IMG/VR virus record: IMGVR_UViG_3300028025_000093
Span: 1-64,000 of that record
Length of the DNA: 64,000 nucleotides
Origin: a virus
Reading direction: 5' to 3' (one strand)
Below are positions 23,421-29,358 of the stretch, in pieces; the stretch's first letter is position 1; every line of letters begins with the position of its first letter. The position numbers were made by a program, and so were the translations under genes. The notes beneath the pieces were generated by a model. It was not told the DNA's origin. It ran no database searches and saw nothing but the letters and a program-made list of their open reading frames with translations.

Positions 23421-23504
23421 GCGAGTGTGGTGGAATGGTATACACGACGGACTTAAAATCCGTCGCCTTAGGGATTGAGAGTTCGAGTCTCTCCACTCGC
23501 ACCA
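23421..23504 (+). tRNA. tRNA-Leu(TAA)
   Basis: A class II tRNA. Acceptor GCGAGTG / CACTCGC, anticodon loop CTTAAAA, encoded ACCA. Confidence 0.93.
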
Positions 23505-23510
23505 GTTTTT

Positions 23511-23585
23511 GCGGCGATCGTATAACGGATAATACAGTAGGCTTCTACCCTACGAATGAGGGTTCGATTCCTTCTTGCCGCACCA
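23511..23585 (+). tRNA. tRNA-Arg(TCT)
   Basis: Acceptor GCGGCGA / TTGCCGC, anticodon loop CTTCTAC between GTAGG and CCTAC, encoded ACCA. It reads AGA/AGG, codons often rare in the host but common in AT-rich phages. Confidence 0.93.
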
Positions 23586-23591
23586 GTTGTT

Positions 23592-23666
23592 GGGCTGATA
23601 GCTTAATGGTAAAGCGTTCGACTCATAATCGATTGAGTGAGAGTTCAATTCTCTCTCAGCCCACCA
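23592..23666 (+). tRNA. tRNA-Met(CAT), or Ile2
   Basis: Acceptor GGGCTGA / TCAGCCC, anticodon loop CTCATAA, encoded ACCA. Whether C34 is lysidinylated (tRNA-Ile2) cannot be read by eye. It lacks the three G-C pairs of initiator tRNA in the anticodon stem. Confidence 0.88.
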
Positions 23667-23673
23667 AGTTTGT

Positions 23674-23751
23674 GTACGAGTGGCAGAGTGGTCAATTGCA
23701 ACGGATTGCAAATCCGTAAAGTCGTGAGTTCAAATCTCACCTCGTACTCCA
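23674..23751 (+). tRNA. tRNA-Cys(GCA)
   Basis: Acceptor GTACGAG / CTCGTAC, anticodon loop TTGCAAA between ACGGA and TCCGT, encoded TCCA. Confidence 0.92.
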
Positions 23752-23760
23752 AAATAATGC

Positions 23761-23789
23761 TTTACTTTAATTCATTTTTAAAGTATAAT
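23761..23789 (+). promoter_or_regulatory. Sigma70-type promoter P7, internal to the tRNA array
   Basis: TTTACT, 17 bases, TATAAT. Expected start near 23796, 13 bases before tRNA-Glu. It drives the second half of the array. Confidence 0.8.
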
Positions 23790-23808
23790 TGTTTTTATAG
23801 TTAGTTAT

Positions 23809-23883
23809 ACTCTGTTCGTCTATCGGTTAGGACAGCGGGTTTTCAGTCCGCTAAGAGGGGTTCGACTCCCCTACAGAGTACCA
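23809..23883 (+). tRNA. tRNA-Glu(TTC), canonical copy
   Basis: Acceptor ACTCTGT / ACAGAGT, anticodon loop TTTTCAG, T-loop TTCGACT, encoded ACCA. Confidence 0.93.
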
Positions 23884-24028
23884 TTAGTTTAGTGTTATCG
23901 AGGTATCGTTACAGGACGCTGTAACTATGCGGGTCCAACTGTGCGAGGAACGGATCCTAATATAACTGCTAGTCGCTCGCCAGAGGAAGCACCTTTGTTG
24001 GCAAATAGGCAAGATAACACTAAACTAA
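23884..24028 (+). ncRNA. Structured RNA segment B (145 nt)
   Basis: It begins at the base after the tRNA-Glu CCA. The ends pair perfectly for 16 bp (TTAGTTTAGTGTTATC with its complement at 24013-24028). Inside are the hairpin GTTACAG-GACG-CTGTAAC and a second arm CGCCAGAGG...CCTTTGTTGGC. No open frame of note crosses it. It ends six bases before tRNA-Tyr, so tRNA processing would leave a stable, closed RNA. The size is close to T4 stable RNA species 1 (about 140 nt), but no sequence relation was seen. Confidence 0.65.
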
Positions 24029-24034
24029 TGTAAT

Positions 24035-24118
24035 GGAGGTGATGTTCCAATGGTGGGACAGGAGACTGTAAATCTCTGGCCTTACGGCAGGTAGGTTCGA
24101 TCCCTACCACCTCCACCA
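24035..24118 (+). tRNA. tRNA-Tyr(GTA)
   Basis: A class II tRNA. Acceptor GGAGGTG / CACCTCC, anticodon loop CTGTAAA, encoded ACCA. Confidence 0.93.
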
Positions 24119-24126
24119 AGTTTTTA

Positions 24127-24201
24127 GGCTCGTTCGTATAATGGTCATTACGTCGGATTGTCTATCCGATCACGGGAGTTCGATTCTCCCACGAGTCGCC
24201 A
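24127..24201 (+). tRNA. tRNA-Asp(GTC)
   Basis: Acceptor GGCTCGT / ACGAGTC, anticodon loop TTGTCTA between TCGGA and TCCGA, encoded GCCA. Confidence 0.93.
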
Positions 24202-24218
24202 GATAATGAAAGGTAAGT

Positions 24219-24578
24219 ATGTATTGGGGTTATCACTTAATGCTTGATTGTTCTGAATGTGATGTTGATTCGATCAAAGATAAGCAAAACATTTATAACT
24301 TTGTCAAGACATTGGTGAAGGAAATTGATATGGTTGCTCATGGTGAGCCGATTATTGAATTTCTTTGTCCTGGAGATCCTGATAAAGAAGGATATAGTTT
24401 GATGCAGTTGATTACTACATCATCTATCACTGGACATTTTATTGACCACGATAGACATATATACCTAGATGTTTTTAGTTGTAAAGAGTTTGATCCGAGT
24501 GTGGTCAAACGTGTAGTAGAAAAGTTTTTTGGTTCTCGTAAGATGCGAATGAATTTTATTACGAGAAATGCAGGTTGA
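24219..24578 (+). CDS. S-adenosylmethionine decarboxylase-like protein (SpeD-like)
   Basis: 119 residues. The core LMQLITTSSITGHFIDHDRHIYLDVFSCKEF (about residues 62-92) has the layout of SpeD: a TxS segment that could supply the pyruvoyl serine, a His in the position of the catalytic HISIHT stretch, then the DVFSC strand with the Cys. SpeD makes decarboxylated AdoMet for spermidine synthesis. No spermidine synthase is present in the window. The divergence from bacterial SpeD makes the exact reaction uncertain. It sits inside the tRNA array. Confidence 0.65.
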   Translation: MYWGYHLMLDCSECDVDSIKDKQNIYNFVKTLVKEIDMVAHGEPIIEFLCPGDPDKEGYSLMQLITTSSITGHFIDHDRHIYLDVFSCKEFDPSVVKRVVEKFFGSRKMRMNFITRNAG

Positions 24579-24653
24579 TGCGGGAAGTTCAAGTTGAACC
24601 GAATGGTCTCATAAGCCATGTCGAGGGTGGAGCGTTACCATCTCCCGCTACCA
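24579..24653 (+). tRNA. tRNA-Met(CAT)-like, aberrant D-arm and T-loop
   Basis: It starts on the base after the SpeD-like stop codon. Acceptor (T)GCGGGA / TCCCGC(T) leaves a 1-72 mismatch as in initiator tRNA. Anticodon loop CTCATAA, encoded ACCA. The D-arm TTCA-AGT-TGAA lacks the conserved GG, and the T-loop is AGCGTTA, with the A54-U58 swap also seen in tRNA-Glu at 22174. It could be a divergent initiator, an Ile2 tRNA or a non-translating tRNA-like RNA. Confidence 0.55.
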
Positions 24654-24660
24654 GAAAAAA

Positions 24661-24832
24661 GTCCCGCAATGGCTATGACAGATAATCCCTATTCTGTTAT
24701 CCACACTTCTGCGAGGTAGGTGAAAGACCTATCGTAAAAATAGAGTAATGAGTTGCGCCATTACCTACGGATATCAAGCATGAGGATCGTCGTCCAATAT
24801 CAGCTAAGACACAATGTTATCTGTTTAGGGAC
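24661..24832 (+). ncRNA. Structured RNA segment C (about 172 nt)
   Basis: The ends pair as GTCCC/GGGAC and ACAGATAA/TTATCTGT around an internal loop. Arms inside: GGTAGGT-GAAA-GACCTATC with a GAAA tetraloop, GTAATG...CATTAC with an eight-base loop, and GATAT...GGA-TCGTCG-TCC-A-ATATC. Stop codons interrupt all forward frames and no protein was recognised. The borders are inferred from pairing alone. Confidence 0.5.
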
Positions 24833-24839
24833 AGAGAGC

Positions 24840-25011
24840 ATTGTTGAACGTGAATGCAAAAGAAAAGGCAATCCCAACTGTTAGGGAAGAACATCGCTAC
24901 GTTTAGCTATCCAAGATCTGGAGATGATTACTGATGCCAAAGGTAATCTTAATGCCCAAATGTAGTGAGCCCATGGTCGGCTCTTAAAATTGTAACAGTA
25001 CGTTCAACAAT
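24840..25011 (+). ncRNA. Structured RNA segment D (about 172 nt)
   Basis: Closed by a perfect 12-bp helix (ATTGTTGAACGT with ACGTTCAACAAT at 25000-25011). Inside are GAGCC...GGCTC, GATTAC...GTAATC, TCCA-AGATC-TGGA and CCC...GGG hairpins. It ends four bases before tRNA-Thr and has the same span as segment C, with which it is in tandem. No sequence match to RNase P RNA, 6S RNA or a group I intron core was seen. Confidence 0.55.
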
Positions 25012-25015
25012 GTTT

Positions 25016-25089
25016 GCTCTATTAGTATATTGGTATTATTCCTGTTTTGTAGTCAGGTGAAGGTAGTTCGATTCTATCATGGAGCACCA
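25016..25089 (+). tRNA. tRNA-Thr(TGT), second copy
   Basis: Acceptor GCTCTAT / ATGGAGC, anticodon loop TTTGTAG with a mismatched closing pair, T-loop TTCGATT, encoded ACCA. Confidence 0.85.
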
Positions 25090-25090
25090 A

Positions 25091-25165
25091 GGTAATGTAG
25101 CACAGCGGTAGTGCAACTCCTTCATACGGAGTAGGTCGTTAGTTCGAATCTAACCATTACCACCA
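25091..25165 (+). tRNA. tRNA-Met(CAT), or Ile2, second copy
   Basis: Acceptor GGTAATG / CATTACC, anticodon loop TTCATAC between ACTCC and GGAGT, encoded ACCA. With the gene at 23592 it may form the elongator-Met and Ile2 pair. Confidence 0.88.
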
Positions 25166-25182
25166 AGCATAAGTAGTAGTGA

Positions 25183-25266
25183 GCGCAAGTGGTGGAATGG
25201 TATACACGCTGGTCTTAGAAGCCAGTGCCGAAGGGATTGAGAGTTCGAGTCTCTCCTTGCGCACCA
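25183..25266 (+). tRNA. tRNA-Leu(TAG)
   Basis: A class II tRNA. Acceptor GCGCAAG / CTTGCGC, anticodon loop CTTAGAA between CTGGT and GCCAG, encoded ACCA. Confidence 0.93.
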
Positions 25267-25293
25267 AATAACAATAACTGAAAGAGGTTAATC

Positions 25294-25470
25294 ATGGCAA
25301 CAAAAGGTGGTAATCAAAAAACTCGTAAAGCAGATCCAATGCGTACCAAAACAGGTAAAGAACGTCTTGGTCCATTAAATGTGGCACAGTTGACTGCGTT
25401 GAAAGAAAGAACTTCTCAGAAGAAAACCATTGCCAAGATTCAAAAAGAAATAGATCGTAAGTCAAAGTAA
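25294..25470 (+). CDS. Small basic protein within the tRNA array
   Basis: 58 residues, Lys/Arg-rich, starting MATKGGNQKTRKADPMRTKT, with an AAAGAGG ribosome binding site. The C-terminal half is a predicted charged helix. It may bind nucleic acid. No family recognised; its placement between tRNA genes means it shares their transcript. Confidence 0.6.
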   Translation: MATKGGNQKTRKADPMRTKTGKERLGPLNVAQLTALKERTSQKKTIAKIQKEIDRKSK

Positions 25471-25477
25471 AGAATAT

Positions 25478-25552
25478 TCCAAAGTAGCACAGCGGTAGTG
25501 CAGCAGACTGTTAATCTGTTGGTCGATGGTTCGATCCCATCCTTTGGAGCCA
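25478..25552 (+). tRNA. tRNA-Asn(GTT)
   Basis: Acceptor TCCAAAG / CTTTGGA, anticodon loop CTGTTAA, encoded GCCA. Confidence 0.93.
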
Positions 25553-25557
25553 GTATT

Positions 25558-25632
25558 GGGGGATTAGTGATAATGGGAGCACATGTGCTTTGCAAGCATG
25601 AAGTGGGAGTTCGATCCTCCCATCCTCCACCA
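25558..25632 (+). tRNA. tRNA-Ala(TGC), canonical copy
   Basis: Acceptor GGGGGAT / ATCCTCC, anticodon loop TTTGCAA, T-loop TTCGATC, encoded ACCA. Confidence 0.93.
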
Positions 25633-25641
25633 GTTTAGTTT

Positions 25642-25717
25642 GCCCCAGTAGCTCATTTGGTAGAGCAACTGATTAGTAATCAGTAGGTGGGCGGTTCGAA
25701 TCCGTCCTGGGGCACCA
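25642..25717 (+). tRNA. tRNA-Thr(AGT)
   Basis: Acceptor GCCCCAG / CTGGGGC, anticodon loop TTAGTAA between ACTGA and TCAGT, encoded ACCA. AGT anticodons are uncommon in bacteria, where A34 is usually limited to tRNA-Arg(ACG). Confidence 0.9.
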
Positions 25718-25721
25718 ATAT

Positions 25722-25795
25722 ATCTCGATGGTGTAATGGCAGCATAAGTGTCTCCAAAACACTTGGTTGGGGTTCGAGTCCCTATCGGGATGCCA
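25722..25795 (+). tRNA. tRNA-Trp(CCA)
   Basis: Acceptor ATCTCGA / TCGGGAT, anticodon loop CTCCAAA between AGTGT and ACACT, encoded GCCA. Confidence 0.93.
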
Positions 25796-25797
25796 AT

Positions 25798-25871
25798 GCA
25801 GGTAAGCTAAAGGTTAGACGCCAGCCTTCCAAGCTGCGCTGAGTGGGGTTCGACTCCCCCTACCTGCTCCA
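25798..25871 (+). tRNA. tRNA-Gly(TCC)
   Basis: Acceptor GCAGGTA / TACCTGC, anticodon loop CTTCCAA, encoded TCCA. Last tRNA of the array. Confidence 0.93.
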
Positions 25872-25891
25872 ATTTTTTAATGGAGTGTATT

Positions 25892-26374
25892 ATGAAACGT
25901 ATCGACATCGATGAAGTAAAACAATTCATCGAGGCACAGAGTCCCAGCACTAAGATCTATATCGGTGGTGACTCTGAACGATTCCTTAGCGGAAAAGATT
26001 GGTACGCAGATTACACACTCGCCATTGTTGTTCACATCAATGGTAATAATGGATGTAAAATCTTTGGCGAAGTTCAGCGTGAGCGTGACTACGACCAAAG
26101 AAGAGATCGTCCACGTATGAGACTGATGAATGAAGTGTATAAGATTGCAGAGTTATACATCAGATTGCAAGATGTTCTTGAAGATAGAGAAGTTGAAGTA
26201 CACCTAGATATTAACCCAAACGAGATGTACGGTTCATCATGCGTGATCAACGAAGCTGTTGGATATATTCGTGGTATGTGTAACGTCATTCCAATGGTTA
26301 AGCCAAATGCGTTTGCTGCTAGCTACTGCGCAGATCGGATGAAGCAGATTATGTCTGACCGTAAGGCAGCATAA
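25892..26374 (+). CDS. RNase H-fold protein, YkuK/DUF458-like
   Basis: 160 residues from the ATG after GGAG; an in-frame ATG four codons upstream lacks a binding site. IYIGGDSE (about residue 22) gives the first acidic strand, VEVHLDINPNEMYGSS (about 107) the second acidic strand, and a conserved VKPNAFAAS with DRM ends the domain. This is the RNase H-like layout of YkuK. Nuclease activity is possible but unproven in the family. It directly follows the tRNA array. Confidence 0.7.
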   Translation: MKRIDIDEVKQFIEAQSPSTKIYIGGDSERFLSGKDWYADYTLAIVVHINGNNGCKIFGEVQRERDYDQRRDRPRMRLMNEVYKIAELYIRLQDVLEDREVEVHLDINPNEMYGSSCVINEAVGYIRGMCNVIPMVKPNAFAASYCADRMKQIMSDRKAA

Positions 26375-26377
26375 ATA
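26371..26377 (+). promoter_or_regulatory. Candidate late promoter CATAAATAC
   Basis: ATAAATA overlapping the stop of the previous gene and 25 bases before the oxygenase ATG; the same octamer CATAAATA precedes the gene at 44087. Confidence 0.4.
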
Positions 26378-26402
26378 CATTTATCAAACATGTGAGGATA
26401 TT

Positions 26403-27146
26403 ATGGAAGCACAATTTAAGTACGAGATTCACGATGGTGTCATTGAAAAATCCCATCAAGAAGAAGTTTGGAAATATATCCGTGGACTTGAACATTATGC
26501 CATGATGAAAGATGCCAACTATCCAAAAGTTGGCACTGTTGTAACTTATTTCCCAGAAGAAAACAAAAAAGAATACTACAACAAAGAGTTAGGTTCTTGG
26601 AATAGCCAGTTTATGCATAGAGTTGCATTTGGCAATTCTGAGAATGAATTGGAATTTAGACACAGACCAATTGCTAAACTTTGGAAAGAAATTAATAAGC
26701 ATCTTGGTAACAGATTTACCATTGATGGTGATAAAGAAGGATGTTGGTCTAAAAGTAATCCAAACTTTTTACAACGTGTTTATGTCAACGTTCAAGGTAA
26801 TGAAGAGATAAAAAGATCGCATGGTGTTCATCGTGACACTATCGATATGAACGAAACTAAAAACTACACATTGCTCTATATTGCAAATCCAGTTTGGCAC
26901 CCAACTTGGTTTGGTGAAAATATATTCTACAGCAATGAAGATCCTACTGGCGATCACCAGCAATTCCAAAAAGGATGGGGACAATCTCGTGGATTCTCAG
27001 TTGGTTATCCATACGCAACAATCCCAACAGTTCCAGGTCGCATCATTCTATATGATGGTAGAACACTACACACCACCAGACCAGTGGCTGAGTGGGCAGA
27101 AGTTTTTAGATACTCCTTAGCGTTTAGGGTTAGACTAAAGGATTAA
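26403..27146 (+). CDS. 2OG-Fe(II) oxygenase-like protein
   Basis: 247 residues. The iron motif is GVHRDTID (HxD, about residue 140), with the distal His in RTLHTTRPV (about 223) and the Arg in FRYSLAFRV. The long insertion between the two (WHPTWFGENIFY) is rich in aromatics. GRIILYDGRTLH is typical of phage and secondary-metabolite oxygenases. Substrate unknown. First of a second run of oxygenase genes. Confidence 0.78.
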   Translation: MEAQFKYEIHDGVIEKSHQEEVWKYIRGLEHYAMMKDANYPKVGTVVTYFPEENKKEYYNKELGSWNSQFMHRVAFGNSENELEFRHRPIAKLWKEINKHLGNRFTIDGDKEGCWSKSNPNFLQRVYVNVQGNEEIKRSHGVHRDTIDMNETKNYTLLYIANPVWHPTWFGENIFYSNEDPTGDHQQFQKGWGQSRGFSVGYPYATIPTVPGRIILYDGRTLHTTRPVAEWAEVFRYSLAFRVRLKD

Positions 27147-27147
27147 T

Positions 27148-27762
27148 ATGTTTACTCTTGTAGAAGATTGCAGTCCATATTATATAAAGTTTACTTATCC
27201 AGGTTCGGAAAAGGTAATTGATTTATGCAACAAATTACTGGAAACTTATAAATTTGATCATGACAGATTTTTAACATTTGATGAAGAAACTGGTAAAAAA
27301 GTATTAGAAGAAACTAAGTTACTTCCATACTTTGATTTAATGTCGCATCGTGTTTCGATATTTTATACTGATAGACCATATAAATCTCCTGTGCATAAAG
27401 ATGGAACAGATCATAGAATTAGTATTAACTTTGCAGTTAAAGTTCTTGATAATAAATGCACAACAACTTGGTATCCAGATAGTATCGCTGAAGGGTACTC
27501 ACCAGACTTAGCAGAAAAATATGCAAAAGCCAAACATAAATATCTAGGCATCAATTCTAGAGAGTTTGATGATTTTGATGAAGATAAACACAAACCAATT
27601 GCAAGTATGGTTGCTAAGCAAGGTGAGGTTATATTATTCAATACTGATATTTACCATCGCTGGGCGAATTTGTCACCCAATCATCGTGCCATGCTAACAT
27701 TAAGAGTTAAGAATCCTGGCGATTTTTATTTTGAAGATGCCAAGAAAGTATTATTTGGATAA
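27148..27762 (+). CDS. 2OG-Fe(II) oxygenase-like protein
   Basis: 204 residues, with VHKDGTDHRISINFAV (HxD, about residue 77) and GEVILFNTDIYHRWAN (distal His about 169) followed by HRAMLTLRV. It is close in plan to the preceding gene but diverged in sequence. Coupled to the PP-loop gene downstream. Confidence 0.75.
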   Translation: MFTLVEDCSPYYIKFTYPGSEKVIDLCNKLLETYKFDHDRFLTFDEETGKKVLEETKLLPYFDLMSHRVSIFYTDRPYKSPVHKDGTDHRISINFAVKVLDNKCTTTWYPDSIAEGYSPDLAEKYAKAKHKYLGINSREFDDFDEDKHKPIASMVAKQGEVILFNTDIYHRWANLSPNHRAMLTLRVKNPGDFYFEDAKKVLFG

Positions 27763-27766
27763 CAAT

Positions 27767-28666
27767 ATGAATTTTTGTTATGGTAGTGATGGTTGGATAC
27801 ATTATGATTATAGCATAGTCAATCAACGTGCAACATTCTCAGTTGCACTAAAACCCACATCAACAGCCAAAGACGATATAAGTTTTGCTCAATCAGCAGA
27901 TGATGTTGCAAAAGAATTGCATCAAACATACGGCAAAATATTCGTAGCAATGAGCGGAGGAATAGACTCTGAGTATGTTGCAAATACATTCCTACGAAAC
28001 AACATCCCAATCCAACCAATCATATTCAAAGCAGAAGATCTAAATGAGTTAGATGTTTGGTGGGCGATTGAGTGGTGTAAAACAAATAAAATAGAGCCAG
28101 TAATAATTAAACAAACAATCAAACAGTTCTGTGATGGATTGATTAAACAGTCACACAAATTTGGAGTCAGATGGTTTCCAGGTGTATATGGCATAAATCA
28201 GTGTGCCGAGCACGCAAAGAAAAATGGTGGTGTATTGATCACAGGCTCAGGTAATTATACTCATTACCCAGATCTCGTTTTATCGCAGATGAAGAAAACC
28301 AGTGAAGATGTTTATAAGTATGATGACTACCGAATTGTTGAAGACGGATACTATTTTCACTTACCGTTTTTAGTTAGCAATCAACTTAACCCAGAGATGC
28401 CATTTAGTTTTTATGATTGGAATCCACAGATAGTTTATAGTTATATAAAAGAATACGATTTAAATTTTAATAGTGCTGAGAACAAAGCCAGAATAATGGG
28501 TTGCGATAGAAGACCAAAGAACGTAGGATACCCAGAATACTTTTGGAGAACTGAGCCACTACTTCAAGAAGAAAATCGCAAGAGAAGATTTATTTCCAAA
28601 CCACAAACTGAAGTTGATTATCTTGGAACTAGAGAACACCTAATGAATTTACTTAGAGGAATATGA
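27767..28666 (+). CDS. PP-loop ATP pyrophosphatase-like enzyme
   Basis: 299 residues. The PP-loop AMSGGIDSEY (about residues 61-70) is the SGGxDS motif of N-type ATP pyrophosphatases. A cysteine-containing substrate region follows (EWCKTN, INQCAEH). It is shorter than the related gene at 16291 and shares only the loop region clearly. The family adenylates a substrate to prepare amide, thiolation or ring-nitrogen chemistry. It is flanked by oxygenases on both sides. Confidence 0.75.
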   Translation: MNFCYGSDGWIHYDYSIVNQRATFSVALKPTSTAKDDISFAQSADDVAKELHQTYGKIFVAMSGGIDSEYVANTFLRNNIPIQPIIFKAEDLNELDVWWAIEWCKTNKIEPVIIKQTIKQFCDGLIKQSHKFGVRWFPGVYGINQCAEHAKKNGGVLITGSGNYTHYPDLVLSQMKKTSEDVYKYDDYRIVEDGYYFHLPFLVSNQLNPEMPFSFYDWNPQIVYSYIKEYDLNFNSAENKARIMGCDRRPKNVGYPEYFWRTEPLLQEENRKRRFISKPQTEVDYLGTREHLMNLLRGI

Positions 28667-29358
28667 TGGAATCGATGGAACAAAAACCAATTACCTATGT
28701 AAAGCACAATGATGAGGTTGTTGACGAGGTTCATAATCTCTGGCAAACTCCAGTAATTACTGCCAGACCATTCACTGAAGACTTTATCTGTCAACTTGAA
28801 AAAGATGTAAAGTATTTGTTAAAACCTGGAGCACCTGCTACACTTAACAAAACTAATATCTGGGAATTGCCAGACCTACCTGATAGTTTTAGAGAAGTAG
28901 AGAAAAAGTTTATTGAGCTAACTGACAAGTACTATCGCCCACTAACAGAAATGCCTTTGCCACCATTGTACTGTTCAAAGGGTTATTTCCGTGACATTAA
29001 ACAAAACAGTGTTTATCGTATTTCACCACACAAGCATGCCCAGACATTGGGTGTTGGTATAATCTATCTTACTGTACCAAAACGTAACGCTGGTAATCTA
29101 GTCTTATTGGACCCACGTGGTGGTGTTATGTGGCACAATCAGTTTACGCCATTTAAACGTATTGCTGTTGAACGTGGTTTGATGGTTATTCATCCTGGAT
29201 ACTTAGTGCATTTCGTTGAGCCAACTGACTATGATAATGCTAGATATGATTACAGAAATGCGTTAGTTTCTAACATTCACTGGAAACACGCTGACTTTAT
29301 CAAAGAACTTGAGAAGAATGAAGAATCCGTATTCAAAATGGGGAGCATAGAGGTATGA
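28663..29358 (+). CDS. 2OG-Fe(II) oxygenase-like, HxH type
   Basis: 231 residues (a second ATG lies one codon downstream). SPHKHAQTLGVGIIYL (about residue 121), NLVLLDPRGGVMW and GYLVHFVEP with RNALVSNIHW give the iron and co-substrate positions. The same signature as the gene at 19518, so the two metabolic blocks carry paralogues. Overlaps the methyltransferase gene by four bases. Confidence 0.75.
   Translation: MMESMEQKPITYVKHNDEVVDEVHNLWQTPVITARPFTEDFICQLEKDVKYLLKPGAPATLNKTNIWELPDLPDSFREVEKKFIELTDKYYRPLTEMPLPPLYCSKGYFRDIKQNSVYRISPHKHAQTLGVGIIYLTVPKRNAGNLVLLDPRGGVMWHNQFTPFKRIAVERGLMVIHPGYLVHFVEPTDYDNARYDYRNALVSNIHWKHADFIKELEKNEESVFKMGSIEV

Noticed and set aside
24661-25011. RNase P RNA or 6S RNA
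   Set aside because: The conserved CR-I and CR-V blocks of RNase P RNA are not present, and the single long interrupted hairpin of 6S RNA does not fit either unit.
24654-25015. A group I intron splitting a tRNA
   Set aside because: Both flanking tRNAs are complete, and none of the P, Q, R, S core elements was found.
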